Part shown: positions 20,156 through 30,729 of the stretch, piece after piece
Numbering within the stretch: the stretch's first letter is position 1
Layout: each line of letters begins with the position of its first letter
Assembly (NCBI GenBank): GCA_027946555.1
Contig: JAPEVC010000278.1
Coordinates: 1-43,097 of the forward strand
DNA length: 43,097 nucleotides
Direction of reading: 5' to 3'
Source: Gnomoniopsis sp. IMI 355080
Lineage: Eukaryota > Ascomycota > Sordariomycetes > Diaporthales > Gnomoniaceae
The notes under the pieces: model-generated
What the model was told of the DNA's origin: nothing
Database searches by the model: none
The model's input: only the letters and a program-made list of their open reading frames with translations
Position numbers and translations under genes: made by a program

Positions 20156-22207
20156 TCATGAGAGCCACTCGTTCGGGATGTACATTGGCATCGAATCCTC
20201 CCACATGGAATCCGTCAACATGGTCTTGTTGGAGCCATCGTAGTTCATGATCATGATCTGGCCATAAGGCTGGAAGGTGTTGTCGTACTGAACACACTCG
20301 TCACGGAAGCCGTACATTCCCGAGCTCCACATGATGCGGCCATCATAAGACCAGACCGCGTGCGCATCGTTGGCGTCAGAGTCGGTCACCTTAGTCAACT
20401 CGGTGCCGTCGGGCTTGATGGTGAAGACATCGAAACGATCGGCATACCACCGCGAGCCATACGACTCGGTCCAGTTGACCTGGCGCGTAAAGACGATGCG
20501 CTCGCCATCCGGGGACCAGCCGGGGGTGTTGTCCCAGCCGTAGGTCAGGTTGAACGTCTCGCCGGTCGTGAGGTTGAGCACGCGCAGGCCGAGCGGGGAG
20601 GCGGTCGTCTGGTCCCAGAGACGGTAGACAAGGGCGGTGCCGTTGGGGGAGTACGAAGGGAAGCCGGCGTTGAAGTCACCGTCTGTCAAGGTGGACCAGT
20701 TGCCGCCGGCGCGGGGGAATTCATAGATGGTGGCGGGGCCGTCGCTGCGGTCGGCGAACCATGTGCCCAGGCCAGCAGCGAGCTTGGAACCATCGTGGAA
20801 GTAGGTGGGCTGGAAGAATCCACCCAGACCGGACTCTTGGTACTCGAGCTCTGTGGCATTGGACTCGCTCCAGATGTTCCACAGATCCATAGAGTCGACC
20901 ACGTCGGTATATTCAAAGGTAGAGGTCAGGATGGAGGAGTTGCCCAGCTGCTTGGAGGTGATGGCCATGGTCTTGGTAGCCTCGTTGAACATGGGGAAGA
21001 CGTCCAGGAATCGGTAGTCCCAGCTGTCGTCGAACTGGAAAAGCTCCATCTCTGCGGGGCGCTGTTCCCAAGCGAGCACCTCGTAGACAATCTTGGATCC
21101 ATCGGGAGACCACGAGGGGTTGCGCATGTAGGTGACGTTGAAGGACTTGTGGGTCGCGTCAGGGGTGGTGTACTCAACGACGCCAAAGTCGCCGGCCTTG
21201 AGGAGATAGCCAATGTTGCTGCTGTTGCCCATGTATGCCTGGCCAACCTTTTGGTAGGCGCCGGAAGTCATGTTGGTGACCTCGGTGCCAGTAGCGACAT
21301 CCACGCTCTGGACCTGGCCAGTGACGGCGAGGTTCTGGCCGCCGATGCCGTGGGCGCCATAGGTATCTTCCCTGGTCATGGTGTTGAAAATGATCTTGCT
21401 TCCATCAGGCGACCACTGGGGCTGACCGACGGAGACGTCGTCCTCACTGATCACCTTGCGGAAATCAGTGCCGTTGGGTCGGACCACGTAGACCGACAGG
21501 GTCTGTGTGTGCTCCCAGCCTGTGCCATCACTGTGACCTGTCCAGTCTGTGTTCCGATCAGAGCTGAAAGCAATCCACTCGCCGTCGGGCGACCAGGAGG
21601 GTCGGTAGTGTCCGGTAGGGCCGACATTGTTGGCGCGGTTGGCGGGCGTGTCGGTCAGGTTGGAGGTGACGCCTGTAGTAAGGTCCTTGACCCAGATGTT
21701 GGTGGTGTAGTTGCCATATGTCGAGACATAGGCCAGCTTGGTTCCGTCAGGCGACAGCGTACCGGCGTCCTCGAGCCAGTTGGTATCCACAAGTGTCTCG
21801 AGACCCGTGCCGTCCGGCTTCACGCGGTACAGATCCGCCTGACCATCAGCACGACGCTCGGAGGTGAAGACGATCCATTGGCCATCGCGGGACCAACTCG
21901 CGTGGTAGTCGAAGGGGTTGGTCTGGTTGGCCATGAGGGCCGTGGCATTGCTGCCATCCGCGTTGGCGATGTAGAGCTGGGAGCCCGAGGGGGCAATGCG
22001 GTTCATGTAAAAGATGCCATTCTTGCCGGCCACGGGCGAGCGAGGCTTGGGCGCATGGGGATGTGATGGTGCGCTCCTTCCGGCGTTCAACTTGGCGTAG
22101 GGACACGGCTCTCGTTTGGCGAGCTGGTCGGCGTAGGGGCAACCAGCTGCTGATGCGTACCCGGCAGCGAGGCCCAGCACGGCGGTAGCAGACAAACGCA
22201 TATTCAA
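20156..22207 (-). CDS. Secreted TolB-like/PD40 beta-propeller protein
   Basis: Single exon, 683 residues. The N-terminus is a signal peptide (MRLSATAVLGLAAGYASAA; start at 22207, or at 22201 for the third-codon Met). Next come two CPYA motifs (GCPYAD and PCPYAK) within 15 residues. The rest is a string of PD40-type repeats with WSPDG/WSRDG/LSPDG cores (for example SWSRDGQWIVFTS, PSWSPDGEWIAFSSDR, PQWSPDGSKIIF, PSWSPDGSKIVYE and PGWSPDGERIVFTR). This fold is shared with TolB and the propeller domains of prolyl peptidases, but no catalytic peptidase domain follows. There are more than fifteen NxS/T sequons, consistent with an extracellular glycoprotein. Function is unknown; binding of a carbohydrate or peptide is plausible for a propeller. 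The ATG lies about 120 nt downstream of a TATA-like element. Confidence 0.9.
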   Translation of the reverse strand: MNMRLSATAVLGLAAGYASAAGCPYADQLAKREPCPYAKLNAGRSAPSHPHAPKPRSPVAGKNGIFYMNRIAPSGSQLYIANADGSNATALMANQTNPFDYHASWSRDGQWIVFTSERRADGQADLYRVKPDGTGLETLVDTNWLEDAGTLSPDGTKLAYVSTYGNYTTNIWVKDLTTGVTSNLTDTPANRANNVGPTGHYRPSWSPDGEWIAFSSDRNTDWTGHSDGTGWEHTQTLSVYVVRPNGTDFRKVISEDDVSVGQPQWSPDGSKIIFNTMTREDTYGAHGIGGQNLAVTGQVQSVDVATGTEVTNMTSGAYQKVGQAYMGNSSNIGYLLKAGDFGVVEYTTPDATHKSFNVTYMRNPSWSPDGSKIVYEVLAWEQRPAEMELFQFDDSWDYRFLDVFPMFNEATKTMAITSKQLGNSSILTSTFEYTDVVDSMDLWNIWSESNATELEYQESGLGGFFQPTYFHDGSKLAAGLGTWFADRSDGPATIYEFPRAGGNWSTLTDGDFNAGFPSYSPNGTALVYRLWDQTTASPLGLRVLNLTTGETFNLTYGWDNTPGWSPDGERIVFTRQVNWTESYGSRWYADRFDVFTIKPDGTELTKVTDSDANDAHAVWSYDGRIMWSSGMYGFRDECVQYDNTFQPYGQIMIMNYDGSNKTMLTDSMWEDSMPMYIPNEWLS

Positions 22208-22323
22208 AGGAATAAATGTTTGAAGCAGATGACTTGATAATGATTGGACAAGCCTAAGAAGCTGAAGATGAAAATCCGCACAGCATCTTCCACTCCATCT
22301 TCAGAAGGATCGCCGAACAACAT

Positions 22324-22334
22324 CTTTTATATCT
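22324..22334 (-). promoter_or_regulatory. TATA-like element of the TolB-like gene
   Basis: On the minus strand this reads AGATATAAAAG, about 120 nt before the start codon at 22207, a typical position for a fungal core promoter. Confidence 0.5.
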
Positions 22335-22576
22335 GGAATGGGAATTTGGTTTCTCGGTAGCACCGAGCTCTCCTTCGGTCGTCGACTCCCTGGCACTGCC
22401 GATCCTAGGTCCCTGACTGGCGTAAACTGTCCCTGTCGACCTCCGTCGCCCCTCTCGTTTGTAAACCGTTGGCCATAAGTCGTGGGGGACTTCTTCGGAG
22501 CTCGGTGGTTAGGGGATGTGAACGCCAAGCGACATGGAACCCTAGTGGCTCCGCCACATGCCGCTTGCTGGATGCT

Positions 22577-22589
22577 GGGGGGGGGGGGG
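22577..22589. repeat. Homopolymer run G13
   Basis: Thirteen consecutive G in the spacer upstream of the TolB-like gene. Its length is likely unstable or hard to assemble. Confidence 0.85.
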
Positions 22590-23717
22590 CAAAGTATCCG
22601 TACTACGGTAATGTGTGTGCTTTGGTACCTGGGTGGATTGGCAAATTAAATGCGTGTGGACAGACCCACTGCAGCTTTGACAGCCAGACCAGACAGGGAG
22701 CACGAACGGTATCGATGTCTTGGCGGAAAGAAATGTCCTTTTCTTTGCCGGACTCTATGTGTATACTACTACTGTACATAGTAGATTGTTTGTAGTGGCA
22801 AACCGTGGAGCTAGATCCCTGCTGCGAATCTAGATAAAATAAAAAAAGTAACAAAAGAGTTCAACACAGCATGTGTGGGTATCGTCCTTACTCGGATTTC
22901 CAAGAAAACATCAAGCTCATCACAGTACTTTCTTGCTGCCCAAAAGTCAAAACATTGCGATCATGCCGGGCCGGTAGGCAAATTCTATTATCTCTCTCCT
23001 CGCAGATAGGATTATGATACCTAGGTAGGTACTTTTTTTTCGACGGACGGGCAGGCTAGTCCGTAATGTGACGCCAACATGTTTCCCCAGCACCCTTAAA
23101 ACATTCAGTGGGTCCACGCAGAAGATCGGATCAAGAAACGACTTTCCAGGATTGCCCTGCTGCCAAGAACGAAACAATGCCTTGGGTGGATTTTCAGTGC
23201 ACGTATGTCCGAACAGCCTTATAATATATCCGAGATACGTAGGTTCGATCGAGAGTAATGAGATAATGATATGATGTTGTTGGTGACAACAGCAACTAGT
23301 GAAGAAAACTTAGCCTAGTGATTACGCAGTCTAACGTCGAACAGTTACTTTGCACCACTGGCATGGGCAAGCATAATAAGCGAGCTAGAAACTTAATCCG
23401 AAAGTGCCGTGCATTTGTGATCACGGGATTTTTCCATCATACTACAGTACAAGAGTACGTACTTGCTTGTGAACTATTGTATCTGCAGCACGCAAGCAGG
23501 CACAGGTAGGGATGTGCACAGGGGCGTGCCAAAAACAATTCAACCTCATTGGACGGACTCATGAGGAAGTGGAGTCGAGGTTGCGGATAACTGTACCACC
23601 ACAGTAAGATTGTGCGTGTATCAGCCACGCGTGGCAGCGTCGCAACCATTGGTACCACAGAAGGAAATTCGAACACCATTGAAGTGCAGTAAAATTACTA
23701 TGTATGAGTACGGCACG

Positions 23718-23843
23718 TTCCACGTTATCTTCCTGCCTACATCGGAACTGTGCAGCGCGATGCACCACACACACCAGTAATCCTCTAGCAGTCCGGAGCG
23801 CAATGGTTTCTGGAGTTCGACGTTACCTTCCTGTCTACATAGG
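23718..23843. repeat. Diverged direct repeat, about 28 nt, 98 nt apart
   Basis: 23718-23745 and 23816-23843 share TTCnACGTTAnCTTCCTGnC followed by TACATnGG. Most mismatches are C/T or C/A. TGCACCACA follows both copies at similar distances. It could be the remnant of a longer duplicated element. Confidence 0.6.
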
Positions 23844-24572
23844 TAAAGTAGGTGCACCACAGGTGCTCACTGGGTGGACAAACCCCCACGAACACGTACT
23901 CTATTGCCTCCCATGCTGGCAAGCGTTCCATTTGGATTTAGCATTGGGTACCCTGCAGACAATAACCAATGGGCGAATGAGGATAGAATGATGATAAATA
24001 GATAAAAGGGGGTTCGAGCACGGAGCCTGAGTTGGGATACTTGAAAACCCCATAAAAGGAATTTACATTCAGCCACCGAGGTACTATGTAAGTATGTGGC
24101 AGTGATAGGAGGAAAGCTTGATGAATCGCGAGACTAGTCTGGGCAAATGGGTATTATTTTCCTCATTATCCATTTCTTTTTTCTTAAATCCGAACAGATC
24201 TATGCTATTATAAGCCGATCTGAGTCGTGGGGAACTTTGCCCTGTGACGCTGCGTGCCTAATGCAGGACATAGTAGATGGGAGCTGAGCACCGCCTTAGC
24301 GCTACGTAATAGAGTGCAGCAAACCATGCTCAATCAGGGACAAGGCTACTAAGTCTATAGCCGCAAAGTCCGACCGAGCACATTTTAATCAAAATGGACA
24401 ACTCAAACACTGCTGTAAAATGGTATTTTGAATTTATACACAGAATACATACAGATCGCACCGGTATATACATCCGCGGAAAAAGAGAGACAACTAGGTA
24501 GTCAGCACAGTCCTTTCAATTGTGCGCTTCCACAATCTACACACCGCCATTTCCTTCGCCATGGTCTACGGT

Positions 24573-25610
24573 TTACACAACAACATCCCGAGCGTGTCTG
24601 CGGCGCTTGCACGAGCTGGAGGACGCCGAAGTAACGCCTGGTGCAGCAGCACTAGCAACAGAAGATGCAGATGCAGATGCAGCAGCTACAACTGTCTCAG
24701 CAGCACTGCTAACGGCGCTTGTCGTAGCGACGACCGATGATGATGATGATGATGTGGTGGTCGCAGCGGCGGCAGCTGCCACAGACGTGGACGAAGTAGC
24801 AGCTGCAGAAGTGGCCGCGGCGCTCTCAACACCGTCGGTGGCGGTGACGGTGTGCTCTGTGCCGCCTGCCATCAGAGCCGGGCCGGGGATGGTGTAGTTG
24901 GTGATGGTGGTGTATGGGTTAAAGTAGATACCAGGGTCAGTCTCATGATAGAGGTCTTCGCCGAGAGTGCCGGTGGGGCTGGCACTGCCCCCACCTGTGA
25001 TGGCGATGTTTACACATTGGGGATAGTTCTGGGCGCCGTTGAGCGTCTCTGACCCGTGGACGGCGATAATCTCGTGCCTGAAGACGTAGTTGCCCGAGGC
25101 CAGGGTCGAGGGGACCGTGACGGTCCACGAGTTGTTGTTGGCCGCAAGATCGTACGCAGCCCATGTCTCATCGGCCACGCTATAGCCGCCCTCATCAATC
25201 TTGACCCACTCAAGAGCAGTCTTGTCGAGCGTAGGAGAGGTGCACTCAGCAGGGCAGAGCGCGACGTAAGTGATGACTGGGCCGGGATGGGGCCAGTCGG
25301 TCCATTGGAACTCAACAGACCCTCCGGCCGAGACAGTGGCCGTCTTGTTGGCTGGCTGGCCGTCCAGATGGCAGATGATATCGCTAGTGTTATACGCCGA
25401 GGGCGCAATGTAACCGTTGTCAAGGTCCTCTGCCCACCAGCCGACTGACTCGGTAAAGGTGCCGGTGTTCTCCTTCTCATAGTAGTAGTCCAAGGAAAAT
25501 CCACCATAGTAGGTTCCATCGGCCACGATTCCTGTGACGTGGCCGTGGCCCAGGGCAAGGCTGGCCAAAGCGCCAACAAGGGCAGCGGCAGTCTTGATAT
25601 TGGAAACCAT
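24573..25610 (-). CDS. AA9 lytic polysaccharide monooxygenase (former GH61)
   Basis: Single exon, 345 residues. Cleavage of the signal peptide after LALG (residue 21) leaves His22 as the N-terminal residue of the copper histidine brace (HGHV). The second brace histidine is His108 in WPHPGPVITYVALC. The axial Tyr196 and second-sphere His185 and Gln194 (AQNYPQC) keep AA9 spacing. Cys80 and Cys199 fit the usual disulfide. By family it binds copper and cleaves crystalline cellulose or other beta-1,4-glucans oxidatively, outside the cell. The catalytic domain ends around residue 250. A Ser/Ala/Thr/Val-rich tail of about 75 residues follows, then a basic C-terminus (CKRRRHARDVVV). There is no CBM1 module. 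The tail is encoded by simple repeats, including GAT and GCAGAT runs on the + strand. Regioselectivity is not predictable here. Confidence 0.93.
   Translation of the reverse strand: MVSNIKTAAALVGALASLALGHGHVTGIVADGTYYGGFSLDYYYEKENTGTFTESVGWWAEDLDNGYIAPSAYNTSDIICHLDGQPANKTATVSAGGSVEFQWTDWPHPGPVITYVALCPAECTSPTLDKTALEWVKIDEGGYSVADETWAAYDLAANNNSWTVTVPSTLASGNYVFRHEIIAVHGSETLNGAQNYPQCVNIAITGGGSASPTGTLGEDLYHETDPGIYFNPYTTITNYTIPGPALMAGGTEHTVTATDGVESAAATSAAATSSTSVAAAAAATTTSSSSSSVVATTSAVSSAAETVVAAASASASSVASAAAPGVTSASSSSCKRRRHARDVVV
24736..24754. repeat. GAT trinucleotide repeat encoding poly-Ser in the AA9 tail
   Basis: A run of GATGAT units on the + strand reads TCATCA on the coding strand and encodes a block of serines in the low-complexity tail. 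Length changes would stay in frame. Confidence 0.75.
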
Positions 25611-26661
25611 GTTGGCTGAGTGAGAAGGTTGCTTTGATGACTCGGGAAAGATGATTGCGGACTGGAGAAGTGGAGTTGATGCTGCGAAAGAATGAATGTC
25701 CCAGCTTCACGCAGTGAAGATGACAATTTCGAAAGTAAAAGAATGTGTGGAAAGACTGGACTGGTGAAAACACCAAGGAATGATACAACAGAACGAGGCT
25801 GACAGTCAACAACAGCACAGGTTATTGACTCGGACAATACGGGCGCAGATAAAATATAAAGTCCTCAGCTTCTCCGTGGTGCCCCCTTTGGCCGGAGCCA
25901 GCTCACTTGATCGCGAGATTGTCGACCTGTTGGTGTGGGCCTTCTGGAAGCGTCATCATCATCAATATTTTGTTTCACGGCTTGCCAAACAAGCTCTCGC
26001 CAAGCTGTCAGTGGTGGGATTTGCACTACTTGCAGTTTATAGTGGAGCAGCATTCAGATGAAGGCTGATCGCAGAGTTCCAAACCCTTGCAATTGATCCC
26101 ACAGGCCCCTTGTCATTTCGCTACTATGTATGGGCCGCGGTCTCGGTTGTGTCGGCACGCGGGCACCGCATGCCCTTACATATATCGTGTATCAGCCTTA
26201 TGTCGGCGCTTATAATGCATCGCATGTTGATTGTCTTTTGCAGCGTCTCCCACGTGTGTGTTAGCAAGGGGCCATGCCTTCTTACCTGCTGCCAGCTTGG
26301 TGCTGAACGCCACAATTAACACTATGTATTCCCCAGGGCATACGGTTTGAAAGCGAACATTAGGGATGATTTGAGGCTATTGGGCGTCTACGATGGCATA
26401 CAAGTACAACAAGTCAGCCAAATCTCTTAGTGGAAGGATGTCAGCGTTGTGCATTGATACCTAGGTACCTATCGGAAGCATCCGGTGCAACAAATATGGA
26501 TCTGAGCAAAAAGGAGAAGTCTCTTGATGCCATTATCCCCCGGTATTGGAAGCTACAAGTACAATATAGGGCATCAAGTTTTTATGTCCGCATAACTGAC
26601 CTACTCACCTAGTGTTTCCCCCAGTCTTGATCTGCGTTCGAGGAAATTACGATGCTTTTAC
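25611..26661. other. Promoter of the AA9 gene and 3' flank of the laccase
   Basis: Both neighbouring genes are on the minus strand. The stretch next to 25610 holds the AA9 promoter, with a TTTATATTTTAT element (minus strand) at about 25850-25861, roughly 240 nt upstream of the ATG. A TACCTAGGTACCT palindrome lies at 26458-26470. No gene was recognised. Confidence 0.45.
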
Positions 26662-28659
26662 TCAAATGCCAGAATCAGCTTGGTCAACGTCCTCAGCGGT
26701 TGCATAGGCGTCCCAATTGACACAAGTCGAATTGATCGCGTCGTAATCCAACACGCCCGGAGCAGCTGTCATCTCCGACTCTCGTTCGAGAAACTGAACA
26801 GCGAATCCCTCGCTTGTGTGCCACGCAATGTGACAGTGCATGAGCCAAGCCTGGTAACACATGACGAAGATCAGTAACTGGTAGGATGAAGGCAAATGCA
26901 TGCAATGCACAGTTGACTTACACCAGGATTGTCAGTCTTGAAGGCAATGACAAGGTATCCGCTAGCCGGTAACATAGCTACGTCTCTTCGCGGCGCGTTG
27001 GTCAATGTCAAGCTGCCGGTGCCGTTCACATATTTCCCATATCCTTGCCCGAGAACCCAGAAGTCGTGGCCGTGGAGGTGGATCGGATGATCCTGTGCAA
27101 AGACTGACGAGATGACCATGTATACCCATTGATCCGCCTCCTGCAGTTCAATGACTCTTTGCTTCTCGGTCCAGGTGTCATTGCCCTCCAAGGCCTGGAG
27201 AACCGTCGGGTAGCTCCATTCAGATACAAAGGAAGTGCCCCCCATGGTCCACAGCAAGGCGTTTTCGGTAACTTGCAAGCCGGCCTCTGACTCGGCTTGG
27301 ATGTCTGAGTTGGATGCAGCGATGGAAACATACGGGATCAGATCCGAGCTAGACTCGTCCAAACAGGAATCGGTATAATCCCAGGCGGATGTGGTGGGCT
27401 CATCGGTCGAGCTGCCGTAGCGAATTATACCCTTGATATCGTCGGCTGAGTCACTCGGCATTAGTCGCAAGTTTTGAGCACAAGGCCCGTCGCCTTCAAA
27501 AGGAAAAACCAATTTCTTTTGAGGCACTTACTCGCGTCGCTCTCGCTGCAAGACTCTTGAGGAATGGCTCGCAGCCAGAAGCTACCCTCGGTCAAGTCTT
27601 TGGCAGTAACAATGACATCGTACCTCTGCGCCATTCCAATGGACAGATCGGTAGTGTTATAAGGGACGATCGGGACAAAGTCGGATGAGATGACTTCGAG
27701 TGTGTGGTTGTCGATCATGAATCGGAAGTGATTATCCGCTGCCACGTTCACAAGACGGATCCTGTAGCGAACGCCGGCCTCAAAGGTCGTCTCAAATCGT
27801 GATCCGCTTGTGTCATTGTATGTGTTTGTGCCGTTGATAAGTCCGTTAGGGGGTGTTGGAGGCCCTGAGGTGGCTGCTTCCAAAGCAAGATTGTCCGCAG
27901 TGTCCTTATGTTGCCCGTGGTTAGGGTTGTGGTGGCTCAAATTCGTGGCGCTGTTATGAGAAACGTTTGTACACAACTTACATGATACCAATCCTGAAGA
28001 AAGAGGTGACCAAGGTCAACATCGTAGTCGGCAGTGGCAGGACCATTAATTTGAATAGCACCGAAAACACCGTCCCATGCCTGAACATAAAAGTGAGAAT
28101 GATACCACCCGGATCCATATTGAACAGCCCTCCACTTATAAGTGAAGGTATCATTTGGAGCGATCGGACACTGCGTTAGACTGGGCACGCCATCCATCCC
28201 ATCTGTCCAATTTTGCCTGATACCGTGCCAGTGAATAGAGGTGCCATTGTTCTGGAGGGAGTTGGTGACGTGGACGACTGTGATTACATTAGCCAGGGAT
28301 TTATCTCGTTATACCATTACCCAGCTGTTTGAAGAGAACGTACCAACTTCATCTCCCCAGTCGGCGATGATCGTGGGACCGGGCAGAGACCCGTTGACTA
28401 GCATGACCGGGACCTCAACACCATCAGGTGAAGCGGTCGTGTTTTCGATATTGAACCAGTATTCTCTTGTGACGCCGGTGTCGGGAACTTTCTCATAGTA
28501 GTTTGTGGAGATGTCAAACCCATCACTCCAGCATGACCGGGAAGTCGGACTGTTGACACAGGTCGAAGCATTTGAAGAGGAATCAGTCTGCACTACTGCG
28601 CCGAGGCTCACAGGAAGAGCAGCAAGAAGAGCTGTAAAGAAGGACTTGGACGGTACCAT
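26662..28659 (-). CDS. Laccase (ascomycete multicopper oxidase), five exons
   Basis: Predicted exons (complement): 28659-28344, 28277-27982, 27904-27532, 27445-26922 and 26850-26662; 565 residues, full length. A signal peptide (VPSKSFFTALLAALPVSLGA) starts the protein. All four copper motifs are present: HWHG at 121-124, WYHSHF at 163-168, HPIHLHGHDFWVLG from 448 and HCHIAWHTSEGF from 508. Cys509 and flanking histidines bind type 1 and type 3 copper. The residue 10 after this Cys, the axial position, is Phe519. The protein ends in DSGI, the C-terminal plug of ascomycete laccases. It oxidises phenolic substrates with O2 reduction to water outside the cell. Introns have GTACGT, GTAAGT, GTAAGT and GTAAGT donors and are 66, 77, 86 and 71 nt. 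An in-frame ATG at 28716 would put a polar leader before the signal peptide, so 28659 was chosen. Confidence 0.93.
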
Positions 28660-30016
28660 ATTCCAAATGAATGACGAATCAAATTCTTTGGCAGGAAAGG
28701 AATGAGCGACAAACACAAAGTCCTGAACGAGTGAAGTTTACGAATAGACCAGAAAGGAAGATGGTTAGCTGGTCTTGCCTTATATCAACTACCGAATCGG
28801 GTTTGTTTGTAGCCACGATCTTCGATACTGTGGGCCATGGTCCGTGGATGCAGCTATGTAACATCATCTCACAGATCCTCTCCATACGTGTCTTCGTAAT
28901 CATAATCGACGATCAATTGGGTTGAGTCAACGTAAATAAGCTTCTCCATCAGTTACGCGTCTCAAACCAAACCCACATACCCGTAGCCTGGGATGAGAAT
29001 AGGGCACATCTCGAGCTTTGGCGTGATGGGTTTTCATATCAAGCCGGTCAAGTTTCCAAAGAAGGAGATGATCGCTATCTCTATCTGCTTTCCCGTTTCC
29101 GTGGCTTCGCAACGTTTGTGAATCCAACTCTGTAGTGGGTCGAGTGATGTTATGCACCTGCATTCGGCATTTACAGCGTATCGTCTCGCTATGATCCAGT
29201 GTTTAGATCTTGGACCTAACATGGAAAGCCGCCAAGCCTTCTCGAACTCGTCTATATTCAGGAGAGTTGAATAAAGATCGGCGTTCCTGGTGGACCATGG
29301 ACCCAAAGCTGGACTTACAAGCTCGACTCGAGAAAGCACGCATAGTAACGAAAAGGACGCTCCGGCCCGGAAGATCGTGTGGGCCCTCTTAGCTTTTTTG
29401 AATGGACCCGCAACAAGGCCTTTGTGGGGTTCCCGCTGCAGAACATTTCAAGCTTATATTTTCTTGGTCAATGACGCCAAACGCTTACGCTTCTCCGCGA
29501 GGCTGAGCCTCTCTGGGGAAATGAAGAGCGGACCCCTGCGCGATGCAGCCTTATGATAACTGGCTCCCGTCTGTGGGCTCCGCCAAGACATTCTTCTGAT
29601 TACGGAATTGGGCCATTGTATGGAATCATTTTGTCAATCTTGTTCATTCTTTCTCCCGCCTTACGTCGGTAGAGTCGTATGAGGCGTGTCTAGGCCAAAG
29701 CTCAGTTGTAATTTAGAAAGTCATTGCTTCCGAAGGTTCTGTGGAAAGGATGACGAATAGGGAGTGCAGATCTTGTAAAGCGGGTTTACGCAGATCGATT
29801 GGATAAGCCAAACGATGATTCGGTATATGCGATAGATGATCAACTATTTCACGAGGACAGTATCTCACCAACGTACAACTTGGAGGTATCATGCCCGTGT
29901 ATACCCTCCAGGCTCTCGATCTTAATCACACTCGTTCTAGTCGCTATCTTCATTTGAGGTTCTCAGTCCTTTCCTAAGTTCAGACTGTATCGTTTTTTTA
30001 TATAATCACCAATACC
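28660..30016. other. Divergent intergenic region of laccase and small secreted protein
   Basis: About 1.36 kb between outward-facing start codons. Contents: the laccase TATA-like element near 28783 and a TTTTTTTATATAA stretch at 29993-30004 just upstream of the next ATG. No gene or repeat was recognised. Confidence 0.45.
28779..28787 (-). promoter_or_regulatory. TATA-like element of the laccase gene
   Basis: The minus strand reads GATATAAGG about 120 nt upstream of the laccase start codon, an appropriate core-promoter distance. Confidence 0.45.
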
Positions 30017-30729
30017 ATGCAGATTAATGGTTTTGTCACTCTCTTGTCTTGCCAGTTGGCACTTGGTTCTGCTTTGAGCATTCCATTCTTCAACACGAAG
30101 GCCGTCAAGCGCGATCAGACTGATGCGACTCTTATTGCCTATGGCACGAATAGTTCTGGATGGCCTATCTCCTACAACCCGAGTGACAGTAAGGCTTTGG
30201 AGCGCCACATGGAATTTGTTTATTGCCCGTCTTTGGGATTTCGATACTGATTCAATTAAGAATTGTTGTACATAGCGGCTACTGCCAACGACACCACCGC
30301 CGGTCTCGTCCCAATCACCTGGGACATGTAAGCCCACCCCTTACAACCCTTTTCCTCCTCTCAATTCACTCAATAGCTGACAAGCAACTTCTCCTTGTTG
30401 TTCTCAGTGGAAGCATTACCAGCGAGGAGTGGCAGATGAACGGTACACTCTCCAACGGAACGTCCGCAGGCTCCCTATACATCCTCCCGGAGGCCTTCAA
30501 CGCTGTCGGTGTGCGTGACGACGCAGGCGTGAGCGAGATCAACGGAACGACCACGGGCTTTGGTCTCTTTGCCACACAGCTGGTCTATAACAATGACTCG
30601 AGTCTGGAATCGCAGTTTTGGGCTCAGTCGACTGCGACGGAGGGAATATATGCGCTGATGTGGAACACGGCTGGAAAACTCCAGGACGACAGCTTTCCTG
30701 TTACGGTGAAGGCATCTGAGGACTCTTGA
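30017..30729 (+). CDS. Small secreted protein of unknown function, three exons
   Basis: Exons 30017-30188, 30276-30327 and 30408-30729 encode 181 residues. A signal peptide spans about residues 1-20 (ending ALGSALS), and a Lys-Arg pair at 31-32 could be a Kex2 cleavage site releasing a mature chain from Asp33. The mature part has five or six NxS/T sequons (NSS, NDT, NGT, NGT and NDS among them), few cysteines and a balanced, partly beta-strand-like composition (GSITSEEWQMNG, GFGLFATQLVY, IYALMWNTAGKL). I do not recognise a family. All splice sites are good (GTAAGG/CATAG and GTAAGC/CTCAG) and phase is kept, which supports a real gene. It is divergent from the laccase. With few cysteines it does not look like a typical cysteine-rich effector. 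Confidence 0.75.

Larger units (their letters stand above)
22208..24572. other. Long gene-poor region with homopolymer and short repeats
   Basis: About 2.4 kb between two minus-strand genes. Contents: the promoter of the TolB-like gene at the left, a run of 13 G at 22577-22589, a TACCTAGGTAGGTAC palindrome at 23018-23032, and a diverged direct repeat at 23718-23745 and 23816-23843. Open frames are short and without motifs. No transposase or reverse-transcriptase remnant was recognised. Confidence 0.5.

Noticed and set aside
20360..22066. 568-codon plus-strand open frame opposite the TolB-like gene
   Set aside because: It is the antisense shadow of a strongly codon-biased gene. It shows low-complexity Val/Gly-rich sequence without domain motifs, whereas the minus strand has a signal peptide and PD40 repeats.
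23226..23240. GGTTCGATC resembling a tRNA T-loop
   Set aside because: No matching acceptor stem, anticodon arm or D-loop around it on either strand.
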